A DNA stretch of 64,000 nt, taken from an uncultured Gammaproteobacteria bacterium (lineage in GTDB: Bacteria; Pseudomonadota; Gammaproteobacteria; Steroidobacterales; UBA11654). Under the pieces are notes generated by a model. It worked only from the letters and a program-made list of their open reading frames with translations, was not told where the DNA came from and did no database searches. The position numbers and the translations under genes are program-made. Below are positions 27,048 to 35,223 of the stretch, in pieces (the first letter of the stretch is position 1; each line of letters starts with the position of its first letter). The stretch is taken from assembly GCA_902553145.1 (NCBI GenBank), contig CACDKD010000002.1:96990-160989 (forward strand), read 5' to 3'.

Positions 27048-28199
27048 TTACTCCTTTGATAATTCTACTGATGCGATTCGATCGCCATGGTATGTGCCAA
27101 TATATAGCTCTCCATTTAGTGATAATGCAACTGTAGCAGTGCCCATCACAGTATTTGAGTATTTGTATGAATTGACAAGTGATAAATCGGATTGTCTGAG
27201 TTGATAAGCTGCAAATGGAAGCGGGCATTGGTTGATCATCGGATCTTCAAAAACATCTTTTGCAAAGACTCCGCAATAAATTAACGAATCCAGTCCGCTG
27301 TGATCTTGAGCACCTACCCATATGTGATCGCCGTCGACTGTAATGTTGTCTGGGATTCCATTCATGCTGAAAGATGCTTCTATCGAGTTTGACATCAAAT
27401 TGTATTTTGATGTTTTATTGCCAAAGGCATAATTAATAAATAGATTGTTTTCATCGTCAGACAGTTCAACGCCGTTTGGAAAAGCGCCGTCTGTGTTGAC
27501 TAATCTTTCAAAACCATTTTGTCTTCTCCAATGATAGACGTAACCCGTGTCTTCTTTTGTATTGTCCAATACAGCAAGCATGAATAGGGATATGTTCTTA
27601 TCGTACATTTGGGAAACATAAAATGAGCCATTGGAGCTTAGTGCGACATCGTTAAAGTAGCCGTGAACTGGCGCATTGACGCAACCTCTCCATGTGAGTG
27701 ACCAAGCATCATTAATTTCTCTCAATTCGAATAATTCAATCGTCTCTGTGGGCATATGATTGACAATGGCCAATTGATAAGATCCGTCTAGACGTTCATT
27801 AATATCGATGCCGTGGGGAGAAAGCACCATGTTATCTCGCTGACATTCTGGGTCTCCCCAGACATTGTCAGACATTTCGATCTCTAGATTTTTCTTACGG
27901 CCATCGGTCGTGTCCAATAAAGACAAATTCCCTTGAACATTGGTAGGGCTCAATGGGACGATTGCACCGAATTCGGATACAAGTATGTGTCTGCCATCTG
28001 GAAGCACAGCCAGATCTTCGGGGTTTTGATAATTGCAATAGACTGTAAATGTTTCATCGGATTCACATCCTTCGATATAGTTGACTTGCTTGATATTTGC
28101 CTGAGTAACAAATAAATAAGCGAGCAAAGCAATAAATGCTATGAACAAACAAATGATTGCTATAACTATGTATCGAAGAATTTTGTAGAAAATCACCAC
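27048..28199 (-). CDS. Membrane-anchored SMP-30/paraoxonase-like beta-propeller hydrolase
   Basis: A 383-aa protein with one N-terminal membrane segment (residues 5-33) and an extracytoplasmic six-bladed beta-propeller. Motifs typical of SMP-30/gluconolactonase and paraoxonase proteins are NPEDLAVLPDGRHILVS, SPHGIDINERLDG, GYFNDVALSSNGSFYVSQ, FPNGVELSDDENNLFINYA and GIPDNITVDGDHIWVGA, which carry the calcium ligands. Lactonase or arylesterase activity is plausible beside a Baeyer-Villiger enzyme but unproven; some relatives are strictosidine-synthase-like. Its 3' end is 2 nt from the reductase ATG; its 5' end overlaps the SDR by 7 bp. Confidence 0.82.
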   Translation of the reverse strand: MVIFYKILRYIVIAIICLFIAFIALLAYLFVTQANIKQVNYIEGCESDETFTVYCNYQNPEDLAVLPDGRHILVSEFGAIVPLSPTNVQGNLSLLDTTDGRKKNLEIEMSDNVWGDPECQRDNMVLSPHGIDINERLDGSYQLAIVNHMPTETIELFELREINDAWSLTWRGCVNAPVHGYFNDVALSSNGSFYVSQMYDKNISLFMLAVLDNTKEDTGYVYHWRRQNGFERLVNTDGAFPNGVELSDDENNLFINYAFGNKTSKYNLMSNSIEASFSMNGIPDNITVDGDHIWVGAQDHSGLDSLIYCGVFAKDVFEDPMINQCPLPFAAYQLRQSDLSLVNSYKYSNTVMGTATVALSLNGELYIGTYHGDRIASVELSKE

Positions 28200-29071
28200 T
28201 CGCCTTTATCGCCCATGAGTGTTCCTTTCAGAATTTCTTGCATGTCAGCAGTTTGAGGTTCGGTTCTTGCCAGAATCCTTGAATATCTTTCTTTGATCAT
28301 TTCATCGTAACTGGTGTGAGGCAATATGTAGAAATGATTATTTTTTATCGCATCGAGGGTTACATCGGCTATATCATCTGGTTCTTTTCCACGCTTGAGT
28401 ACCGTTGAGGCTAATTTCTTTAAAATGAAGTTTGTTTTATTTTCTGATGATAGGTGATCCGGTCTATTTCGGTTTGACTCTATGATATTGGTATTGACAA
28501 AACCTGGACATAATACCGATGCCCCAATATTGGATTTAGCATTACGCAATCCTTGCCACAGTGACTCGCTGAGTGCTAGTGCGGCATGCTTGCTTACGCC
28601 ATAAATTGCCTCGCCAGGAAGAATCCCGGCCAACGATATTGTATTCAACACATGCCCTTCTTCATTGTGTTTGATCATGTGTGGAACAAACGACTGAAGG
28701 CCATAAAGTGTTCCATAAAAATTGACACCTAAAACCCATTCCCAGTCCTTGTCATCGAGCTCCCATATTCCATCGGCTAAAACTGTGCTGGCAACTCCGG
28801 CGTTGTTACATAGAAAGTGGACCTTATCAAAAGCTTTTATAGATTTATTGAAGAGTTGTTCCACTTCATTCTTCTGCATTACATCTGTTTTGACTCCGAG
28901 AGTTTCTACACCATGTTCTGAAATCTTTTCGACAGCAGTTTCGAGCGCTTCTTGCTCAATATCGGCAAGAACAATATTCATTCCTTCTTTGGCGAGTTTT
29001 TCTGCCAATGCATATCCAATGCCGCTGGCAGCTCCTGTTATTACGGCATTCTTTCCATTGAAATCTTTCAT
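28193..29071 (-). CDS. Short-chain dehydrogenase/reductase
   Basis: NAD(P)-dependent oxidoreductase, 292 aa. Classical SDR: cofactor motif TGAASGIG (12-19), acidic residue after strand 2 (VLADIEQEAL, suggesting NAD preference), NNAG, Ser in NTISLAGILPG, and YGVSK catalytic Tyr-x-x-x-Lys. Longer C-terminus than minimal SDRs. First gene of the operon running down to 24264, so likely the alcohol/ketone step of the pathway; substrate unknown. Confidence 0.92.
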   Translation of the reverse strand: MKDFNGKNAVITGAASGIGYALAEKLAKEGMNIVLADIEQEALETAVEKISEHGVETLGVKTDVMQKNEVEQLFNKSIKAFDKVHFLCNNAGVASTVLADGIWELDDKDWEWVLGVNFYGTLYGLQSFVPHMIKHNEEGHVLNTISLAGILPGEAIYGVSKHAALALSESLWQGLRNAKSNIGASVLCPGFVNTNIIESNRNRPDHLSSENKTNFILKKLASTVLKRGKEPDDIADVTLDAIKNNHFYILPHTSYDEMIKERYSRILARTEPQTADMQEILKGTLMGDKGEW

Positions 29072-29121
29072 ATGTGACTCCTAAATCAGTGCTCCATATT
29101 AATTGATTTCAGACGTCTTAA

Positions 29122-29397
29122 TCAAAAAAGAATGCCTTCCTTTTTTAACAATGCCCTTTTCTTCTCAACTCCGCCCTTTCCAGAATATCCTCCGATGGAA
29201 CCGTCTGAAGAAATTACTCTATGACAGGGTGTCTTTATTGGTTTTGGGTTTTTCCCGCATGCATTGGCAACAGCCCTATAGGCATTAGGTTTTCCAATGG
29301 ATTCTGCTAACTGTTTATAAGTAATGGTATGACCGAAAGGAATCTTATCGATAGCTTTCCAAACTTTTTTTTGAAATTGTGTGGGCTTTCCAGACAC
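29122..29397 (-). CDS. MGMT-type DNA alkyltransferase domain protein (short)
   Basis: A 91-aa protein that is only the C-terminal DNA-binding and catalytic domain of O6-alkylguanine-DNA alkyltransferase: QKKVWKAIDKIPFGHTITYKQLAE, AYRAVANACGKNP, then the active-site PCHRV with Cys intact and GGYSGKGGVEKKRALLKKEG. The Cys argues for real alkyl transfer rather than an alkyltransferase-like (ATL) protein, which has Trp or Ala there. The start is GTG at 29397; no extended N-terminal domain is encoded upstream. The length matches ATL-sized proteins, so a sensing role also remains possible. Confidence 0.88.
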   Translation of the reverse strand: MSGKPTQFQKKVWKAIDKIPFGHTITYKQLAESIGKPNAYRAVANACGKNPKPIKTPCHRVISSDGSIGGYSGKGGVEKKRALLKKEGILF

Positions 29398-29403
29398 TCT
29401 GAA

Positions 29404-29435
29404 ATGGTACCCTCATTTTATAATGAGGGCACCAT
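29404..29435. terminator. Hairpin between the secreted-protein gene and the alkyltransferase gene
   Basis: A near-perfect inverted repeat: arms of 14 nt with one mismatch (core CCCTCATT / AATGAGGG, loop TTAT). It lies just after the stop of the minus-strand gene ending at 29448 and just before the GTG of the alkyltransferase. Only a weak T run follows on either strand, so it is either a modest terminator or an mRNA 3'-end stabiliser. It would also sit in the leader of the alkyltransferase. Confidence 0.5.
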
Positions 29436-29447
29436 TAATTGATTTAA

Positions 29448-30149
29448 TTAATCTAGTTGAAGTGGAAACATTTGAAAACTTCCAACGAGATCAGAATTCT
29501 CATTGTCAGAATTGTATAGCGGTGAAAGTGGCTGAGCAGCCTTCCATTCGTTGCTATTGAATAGTGATTCAATTGATTTTGCTTCAGCTTCCATAGATTG
29601 GGAACACATGACAAATTGAAGATTATCTTGTCCGCCTAATCCTTCTTGCCACATATCAATTTCAAAACCATGTGCCTCAAACAATGCTTTGCTTTGCTTG
29701 AAGTTCTCAATGGCTTCATTAAATCGTCCAGGCTTTGGTTTCCAGACCCAGACTTGAACTGTTGCCGGCGCATTGCACATCTCATCATCAATCAAAGTCA
29801 TTTGATAATTTCTAGGATTGCTTTTTACCACTTCACTGTCCCAAAACATTTGGACGTATTTATCCCATTTAGGACTTGAGTATCTAGTCTTAGCTCTTTG
29901 ACTTGGCGATTCATAAAAATCATACCAACGTACAATTAAATCGCCTCCTCTTCCTATTTGCTGCATTCCTACACCAACATTCTGTCCTACTTCTTGTCCA
30001 ACCTTAATAGCTCCTCTAAAAAGTTCTTCTGCTTCGGTAATTTTCTCAACATCAATCTCATAAACCCATACATCCGCCTCGATGGCATACAGACTTAATG
30101 AAAGGCTTAGAGATAAAAATGAAAACATTGAAATTATTAGCTTCTTCAT
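29448..30149 (-). CDS. Secreted protein with two alpha/beta repeats, unknown function
   Basis: A 233-aa protein with a signal peptide (MKKLIISMFSFLSLSLSLSLYA). The mature part seems to be two related halves: VWVYEIDVEKITEAEELFRGAI...WYDFYESP and VQVWVWKPKPGRFNEAIENF...LQFVMCSQ. Each has a strand, a helix and more strands, like tandem dimeric-alpha/beta-barrel (NIPSNAP or monooxygenase-like) domains; assignment is tentative. I chose the ATG at 30149 because TTGGAG lies 8 nt upstream; an ATG four codons earlier lacks one. An intrinsic terminator lies in its short leader. Confidence 0.75.
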   Translation of the reverse strand: MKKLIISMFSFLSLSLSLSLYAIEADVWVYEIDVEKITEAEELFRGAIKVGQEVGQNVGVGMQQIGRGGDLIVRWYDFYESPSQRAKTRYSSPKWDKYVQMFWDSEVVKSNPRNYQMTLIDDEMCNAPATVQVWVWKPKPGRFNEAIENFKQSKALFEAHGFEIDMWQEGLGGQDNLQFVMCSQSMEAEAKSIESLFNSNEWKAAQPLSPLYNSDNENSDLVGSFQMFPLQLD

Positions 30150-30173
30150 AACATTCTCCAAATATAATTTAGT

Positions 30174-30206
30174 AAAAAAAAAGGAGGGCCTTCTCAGGCC
30201 CCCCTT
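30174..30206 (-). terminator. Intrinsic terminator in the leader of the secreted-protein gene
   Basis: On the minus strand a GC-rich 8-bp stem (GGGGGGCC / GGCCCTCC with one G-T wobble, loop TGAGAA, extendable by A-T pairs) is followed by nine T residues (30174-30182). It points at the gene starting at 30149, only 24 nt away, and no minus-strand gene ends upstream of it. So it either attenuates that gene or blocks antisense transcription from the aminotransferase locus. Confidence 0.8.
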
Positions 30207-30259
30207 AAGTTACATTCAATATAGCATTAAATAATAAAAAAAGTTAATCTTTGAATGTC

Positions 30260-31390
30260 ATGAATATCACCAGAAGAAATGTAATCAAACAATCAATGCA
30301 AATTACAGCTATTGGCTTGTCTGCAAAGGTGATTCCAATATCTTCTTATGCTCAGAATATTAACTACGGACCCGCAGATGGCTTGGCGAGACTTCATTGG
30401 AATGAAAATTATTACGGTCCCAGCGATCGTGCCATCGAAGCAATAAATACTTCCTCTTTTCAAGGGGCTTATTACCCAGATCATTTGGTGGATTATTTAA
30501 AATCCATGATTGCTGATTACAATGGAATTGATAATTCCAATATTGCAATCAGTGCTGGGTCGACCCAAGCTCTAACAATCCTCTCACAAGTCAAAGCTCG
30601 TCAAGGAGCAATACTATCAACGGGATTGACCTACGATGTTCACCTCAGCTTAGCAAAGAATTCTGGTGCTCGAGTTATCAGCGTGAGTGATAACAGTGAT
30701 ATGACCATAGATCTCAAGTCAATGGAATCAATGAGCAGAAAAAATATTTCTGTAGTTTTTATCGTCAATCCAAATAATCCATCTGGAATGATTCTCGATT
30801 CCGAGGTACTGAGAGAATCGGTAAAAAGAATGTCTGAAAACACATTGGTTGTAGTCGATGAGGCTTACAATGAAGTGACGTCTGACCCAGAAAAAAACTC
30901 AATGATTGATCTCGTCAAAGGCGGTTACAATGTTGCTATCTCTAGAACATTCTCAAAAATATACGGGTTAGCTGGTCAAAGAGTTGGGTATATGATTGGT
31001 CAGCCTGATGTTATCAATGAAATCAGGTTCAATGGCACCGGTGAGGCCTCGCTATCGATGGCAGGAATTTCAGCCGCAATTGCCTCCTATGAAGACAAAG
31101 AGTTCATGAATTTTTCGAGAACCAAGATCAAAGAAGCCAAAGATATTGTGGAAAATGGTCTGAGAGCCAATGGCCTCAGTTACTTGCCGTCTGAGACAAA
31201 CTTCATACTTGTCGACCTGGGCAATATGGATGCCGATAAATTCAGGGACGAGATGTTGAATCAAAACATACTCATCAGAGGCAAATACGGTGATTTTCAC
31301 AATTGGTCCAGAGTAAGCATGGGAAAGTTATCCGATGTTCAAAGGTATGTGGATGCTCTGCCTCAGGTGATCAGTAATTTGTCAGCTTGA
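30260..31390 (+). CDS. Tat-exported class I/II (HisC-like) aminotransferase
   Basis: PLP-dependent aminotransferase of the histidinol-phosphate aminotransferase type, 376 aa. The start MNITRRNVIKQSMQ is a twin-arginine signal (Arg5-Arg6), followed by a hydrophobic stretch and SSYAQ. The enzyme core has LHWNENYYGPS, SAGSTQALT, NPNNPSGMI, VVDEAYNEV and the PLP lysine in SRTFSKIYGLAGQRVGY. HisC enzymes are cytoplasmic, so export of a folded cofactor-containing form is notable; substrate unknown. An upstream in-frame TTG at 30251 is possible. No his genes are nearby. Confidence 0.85.
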   Translation: MNITRRNVIKQSMQITAIGLSAKVIPISSYAQNINYGPADGLARLHWNENYYGPSDRAIEAINTSSFQGAYYPDHLVDYLKSMIADYNGIDNSNIAISAGSTQALTILSQVKARQGAILSTGLTYDVHLSLAKNSGARVISVSDNSDMTIDLKSMESMSRKNISVVFIVNPNNPSGMILDSEVLRESVKRMSENTLVVVDEAYNEVTSDPEKNSMIDLVKGGYNVAISRTFSKIYGLAGQRVGYMIGQPDVINEIRFNGTGEASLSMAGISAAIASYEDKEFMNFSRTKIKEAKDIVENGLRANGLSYLPSETNFILVDLGNMDADKFRDEMLNQNILIRGKYGDFHNWSRVSMGKLSDVQRYVDALPQVISNLSA

Positions 31391-32227
31391 GTCTTCTTCC
31401 TCATTTAAATCTTTCAACATGGTTTCTGCCTCAGGAAAAGACTCTATCAATTGCTTTGTGAGTGACTGCATGCCTGTAATCCACCTATCTGGATCGCTGG
31501 CTTTAATTTTCATGTATTCTAAGACTTCAGGATGTGGAGTGACTAGAAATTGATCTTTTTCAATGCATTCAATCACCTCATTTGCCACAACATCGGGTTC
31601 TAAAAGTCCATCGATGCTGACCAGTGAACCAACAATCTCGGGTGCATCCTCGACCATCGGGGTTCTAACTCCTTGTGGGCATAAACACGAAACACCAATC
31701 CCTCTTTCGCCGTAGGTAATCTTTAACCACTCTGCAAAACTGACGGCTGCAGATTTAGTAACAGAATATCCAGCTGCACCGAGTTGAGTAAGCAATCCTG
31801 CAGCAGATGCAGTATTCATAAAGTAACCCGATCCTTGTTCCAACATCATCGGCAAAGCATGTTTAGCTGCATGGATATGCGACATGACGTTTATGTTCCA
31901 AATATTGTTCCAGTCCTCATTTGATGTACTCAAGAGTCCTCCAGCACCGGATATACCCGCATTCGAGCAAAAGATATCTATGCCGCCCATGTTCTGTTTT
32001 GCATAATCAACAAGCTTTATGATTTCATCCTCATTGCCGACGTCTGCTTTGTAGGCTGTGCCGCCCACTTTTTTTGCAAGCGTTGAATTGTTTGACTCAT
32101 CCAAATCAACCAATATCATCGACTGCACATTTCTTTCGCTGAAGGCGCGTGCGAGCGATGATCCAATTCCGTTTGCAGATCCAGTGATGATGACTCTTTT
32201 GTTTTCAACTTTCATATCAAACTTCAT
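31382..32227 (-). CDS. Short-chain dehydrogenase/reductase
   Basis: NAD(P)-dependent oxidoreductase, 281 aa. It has the TGSANGIG cofactor motif (15-22), acidic VDLDESNNS after strand 2 (NAD preference likely), SNAGISGAGG, Ser in NTASAAGLLTQLG and YSVTK. It ends in an acidic EEEDSS tail. It overlaps the aminotransferase tail to tail by 9 bp and is divergent from the dienelactone-hydrolase-like gene. The start could be the Met at residue 5. Similar in plan to the SDR at 28193 but clearly not a recent duplicate. Confidence 0.9.
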   Translation of the reverse strand: MKFDMKVENKRVIITGSANGIGSSLARAFSERNVQSMILVDLDESNNSTLAKKVGGTAYKADVGNEDEIIKLVDYAKQNMGGIDIFCSNAGISGAGGLLSTSNEDWNNIWNINVMSHIHAAKHALPMMLEQGSGYFMNTASAAGLLTQLGAAGYSVTKSAAVSFAEWLKITYGERGIGVSCLCPQGVRTPMVEDAPEIVGSLVSIDGLLEPDVVANEVIECIEKDQFLVTPHPEVLEYMKIKASDPDRWITGMQSLTKQLIESFPEAETMLKDLNEEEDSS

Positions 32228-32273
32228 TCTAATAAAATCACTAGAAGATAAACAACTTAATCATGGGGTATTT

Positions 32274-32930
32274 ATGGAAACAGAATGGATTCTATTCACA
32301 GCTGAGGATGGACATGAATTGGACGCCTATGCAGTTAAGGCAGATGATTCAATTGGCAACATCGTCTTAATTCAAGAAATATTTGGTATCACGGATCATA
32401 TCCAATCTGTTTGTCAGCGTTTTGCAACCCATGGATACAACGTTATTGCTCCAGCAATTTATGATCGTTTTGAAAAAAATATCACGCTTGATTACACGCA
32501 AATTCAGGAAGGAGTTGATTACAAGATGAGGCTCGATGACGACTTTGCAATGCTTGATATTGATGCCGCTAGAAATCAATTGGGTCAAAATACCGCTGTT
32601 GTCGGGTACTGCTATGGTGGAATGCTCACTCATATTGCAGCATCCAGACTCTCTTTTGATTGTGCAGTGAGCTATTACGGGGGCATGATTGCGGACAATT
32701 ATCTCGATCTAAAGATCAACATTCCGATCATGTATCACTTTGGTGAAAATGATCACGCCATACCAATGGAATCGGTCGATGCAATTAAGAAAGCCTATAA
32801 AAATGCTTTGGTTCATGTTTATAAAGATGCGGGACATGGTTTTAATTGCGATATGAGAGCTGATTATCACGAAGAATCAGCAAAGCTGGCTCTGGAAAGA
32901 ACCTTACAATTTGTAGGAGATAATCTTTAG
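32274..32930 (+). CDS. Dienelactone hydrolase family protein
   Basis: Alpha/beta-hydrolase of the dienelactone hydrolase family, 218 aa. The family triad is present: nucleophile Cys in VVGYCYGGML, Asp in HFGENDHAIP, and His in DAGHGFNCD. EIFGITDHIQSVCQRFATHGYNVIAPAIYDR is the conserved N-terminal block. The ATG at 32274 fits the family; an in-frame start 216 nt upstream would run antisense inside the SDR gene and is unlikely. Acts on lactones or esters; the actual substrate is unknown. Confidence 0.9.
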   Translation: METEWILFTAEDGHELDAYAVKADDSIGNIVLIQEIFGITDHIQSVCQRFATHGYNVIAPAIYDRFEKNITLDYTQIQEGVDYKMRLDDDFAMLDIDAARNQLGQNTAVVGYCYGGMLTHIAASRLSFDCAVSYYGGMIADNYLDLKINIPIMYHFGENDHAIPMESVDAIKKAYKNALVHVYKDAGHGFNCDMRADYHEESAKLALERTLQFVGDNL

Positions 32931-33304
32931 GACCCTTTAAGCGCTTTATAACGCCATGAACAAATTAGAAATACTAAAAGGTCTACAAAGAAGATAGTCC
33001 ATAACAATTGATCAGGTTGTCCATCTAATAATATCCCTATTGATCTTCCAACAATGAAGCTGCCATTTAGTAGTGCGAGAATAAAATATGTTACGACTCT
33101 AAATTCAATCTTAAATATAGCTACAAATGAAAGAATCCCACATGCAGTAAAAAAAGCATATTGCGCTCTGAACTCACTATAGGATGTTATTTCATTGAAT
33201 GTGAAGCCAACAATATTTGACATGCCAACAGGATCATAGTGTCCCCACAAACCAAACAGTAAATATTCTAAAGCAAGCAAAAATAGTAGAATTCGATCAA
33301 TCAT
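32927..33304 (-). CDS. Small integral membrane protein (DUF4345-like)
   Basis: A 125-aa protein with four hydrophobic segments (LLFLLALEYLLFGLWG, FFTACGILSFVAIF, VTYFILALLNGSFIVGR, LLWTIFFVDLLVFLIC). The layout and SEFRAQYAFF ... GRSIGILLDG match small four-helix DUF4345-type proteins, whose function is unknown. I chose the ATG at 33304; a longer in-frame start would add a basic, non-matching 49 residues reaching toward the tRNA gene. It overlaps the hydrolase gene tail to tail by 4 bp. Confidence 0.7.
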   Translation of the reverse strand: MIDRILLFLLALEYLLFGLWGHYDPVGMSNIVGFTFNEITSYSEFRAQYAFFTACGILSFVAIFKIEFRVVTYFILALLNGSFIVGRSIGILLDGQPDQLLWTIFFVDLLVFLICSWRYKALKGS

Positions 33305-33462
33305 AATTTTAAAAGATATCCGATAAAGGAAATATTTTAACAAATTTTTAGTGATAATATCTTTATGGTAGAAATGATTACTAGAAAGATGCTTATGGGG
33401 CCTAAACACTTTGGTTTTGACTTTGACTTTATACCGATCGAAAAATTGCAATCAAAATAAGC

Positions 33463-33553
33463 TGGCGGAGAGAGAGGGATTCGAACCCTCGAAAGGCTAT
33501 TAACCTTTACAAGCTTTCCAAGCCTGCGCAATCGACCACTCTGCCATCTCTCC
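33463..33553 (-). tRNA. tRNA-Ser (anticodon GGA)
   Basis: A 91-nt type II tRNA. The acceptor stem GGAGAGA/TCTCTCC, D arm GCAGAGTGG...GC, anticodon stem CAGGC/GCTTG with loop TTGGAAA (anticodon GGA), long variable arm (AAAGG...CCTTT) and T arm GAGGG-TTCGAAT-CCCTC are all intact. Discriminator G and an encoded CCA follow. A TAAAAT -10 box at 33562-33567 lies the right distance upstream; the -35 is weak. Reads UCC and UCU codons. Confidence 0.97.
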
Positions 33554-33644
33554 TTGTCGACATTTTACATCATCCATGGGTCTTGAGAGTGCTTTTAATT
33601 TAGATTAGTGTATTAACTTAAGATTGAATCAATGAAGACCATAT

Positions 33645-35210
33645 ATGAGTAAATTTCCAACAAAAGAGACGCTTCTAGAAGTCTATGAATGGAGAATGCA
33701 GCAATCGGCCAATGATATTGCATTCAAAATGAATGACGATGAAATGACATACAAAGAATACGATCGTCGTGCAAACATAATCGCAAACGGTATTTCCAAT
33801 GAAGGTTGCAAACCAAATTCTAGAATCGCTGTGCTTGCTAAGAATTCAGTCGACTATGCTGAAATCCAATATGGATCAATTAAATCTCGAACCGTTCTCG
33901 TTGGTTTGAACTGGAGGCTGGCAGGGCCAGAAGTTGTTTTTGTTGTCAATGATTCCGAAAGTGAGATCCTTTTTGTGGGTCCAGATTTCTATCCACTCAT
34001 TGAATCCATTCAAGATCAATTTACCCACGTAAAGAAAATCATAGCAATGGATGAACATGACGATTGGGAGAGCTTTGATTCTTGGAAGTCAAATTTTAAT
34101 GACGATGATCCAAAATTAAAGGGCAAGAACGATGACGACGTCATCCAACTTTACACATCCGGGACTACAGGGCTTCCCAAAGGTGCTCGACTTACAAATA
34201 AGAACATACTTGCTTCTACACCGATGGTGGAAGAAACGTGGGGAAAGGACTGGAATGAAAAATCGGTCAATTTTGTGCTCTCCCCTCTTTTTCATATTGC
34301 AGGCTCAAACATCATTATTATGGGAATGGTTTTTGGCTGCAAAAATATTGTCATTCCCGAACCTGATCCGACACGAATTCTTGAATTGATTCACAGCGAG
34401 AAAATCGAAACCGCATTCATGGTGCCGGCATTGATTCAATTTCTATTGAATCATCCCAATTGTGGGAATACAGATTTCTCTTCCTTGAGACAAATTGTGT
34501 ATGGTGCATCGCCAATCTCTGAGGATACCCTCATCAAAGCCATGGACGTCATGGGCTGTGAGTTCTGGCAAGTCTATGGATTGACTGAAACCTCTGGCAT
34601 TGGAACAACTCTATCACCAGAGTTTCATGATCCTGAGAAAGGTAAGCTTAGATCATGTGGGGAAGCATATACGGGGGTTGATATCAGAATAGTGGATACC
34701 GATGGCACCGAATGCAAACAAGGCGATGTCGGAGAGATACAAATTAAATCCGATGTCATCATGAAAGGTTACTGGAAGAGAGATGAAGCCAATTCTGAAT
34801 CCATTGTTGACGATTGGTTTTTTTCTGGTGATGCAGGATTCTTTGATGAAGATGGATTTTTATTCATTCACGATCGTGTGAAAGACATGATTATTTCTGG
34901 CGGTGAAAATATCTATCCAGCAGAGGTAGAGAATGCCCTCATGAGCCATCCAGATATTATTGATGCTGCTGTCGTCGGTGTTCCCGATGATAAGTGGGGT
35001 GAAACTGTTAAATCATTCGTAATCTTAGCTGAGGGCATAAATCATTCTGAAGATGACATAATCGCTTATACCAAGAAACAGATTGCATCATACAAATGCC
35101 CTACCTCGGTTGAGTTTATAACCGACATTCCAAGAAATCCCTCAGGAAAAATTCTGAGAAGAGTTTTAAGAGAACCCTACTGGGATGACGAAGGGCGAAA
35201 TGTTTCTTAA
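33645..35210 (+). CDS. Acyl-CoA synthetase (AMP-forming)
   Basis: ATP-dependent acyl-CoA ligase, 521 aa, activating a carboxylic acid as its CoA thioester. It has the AMP-binding P-loop YTSGTTGLPKGA, the QVYGLTETSG motif, DWFFSGDAGFFDEDGFLFIHDRVKDMIISGGENIYP (hinge and ATP contact) and the C-terminal lysine in PRNPSGKILRR. The length suits medium-, long-chain or aromatic acids; specificity is not readable. It is followed 13 nt later by an enoyl-CoA hydratase on the same strand, so the pair likely starts beta-oxidation of the same acid. Confidence 0.93.
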   Translation: MSKFPTKETLLEVYEWRMQQSANDIAFKMNDDEMTYKEYDRRANIIANGISNEGCKPNSRIAVLAKNSVDYAEIQYGSIKSRTVLVGLNWRLAGPEVVFVVNDSESEILFVGPDFYPLIESIQDQFTHVKKIIAMDEHDDWESFDSWKSNFNDDDPKLKGKNDDDVIQLYTSGTTGLPKGARLTNKNILASTPMVEETWGKDWNEKSVNFVLSPLFHIAGSNIIIMGMVFGCKNIVIPEPDPTRILELIHSEKIETAFMVPALIQFLLNHPNCGNTDFSSLRQIVYGASPISEDTLIKAMDVMGCEFWQVYGLTETSGIGTTLSPEFHDPEKGKLRSCGEAYTGVDIRIVDTDGTECKQGDVGEIQIKSDVIMKGYWKRDEANSESIVDDWFFSGDAGFFDEDGFLFIHDRVKDMIISGGENIYPAEVENALMSHPDIIDAAVVGVPDDKWGETVKSFVILAEGINHSEDDIIAYTKKQIASYKCPTSVEFITDIPRNPSGKILRRVLREPYWDDEGRNVS

Positions 35211-35223
35211 ATAAAGGATTGAT

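Noticed and set aside
27046..27228. An in-frame 5' extension of the quinone-reductase-like gene.
   Set aside because: It lies in another frame of the propeller gene; MKAYLCREFG at 27045 has a strong Shine-Dalgarno and fits the family.
32058..32273. An in-frame 5' extension of the dienelactone-hydrolase-like gene.
   Set aside because: It is antisense to the SDR gene and adds 72 residues that do not match the family; the ATG at 32274 fits.
33365..33460. A 31-codon open frame (MVEMITRKMLMGPKHFGFDF...) between the DUF4345-like gene and tRNA-Ser.
   Set aside because: No ribosome binding site, no conserved feature visible, and it lies in a short non-coding gap; not supported as a gene.
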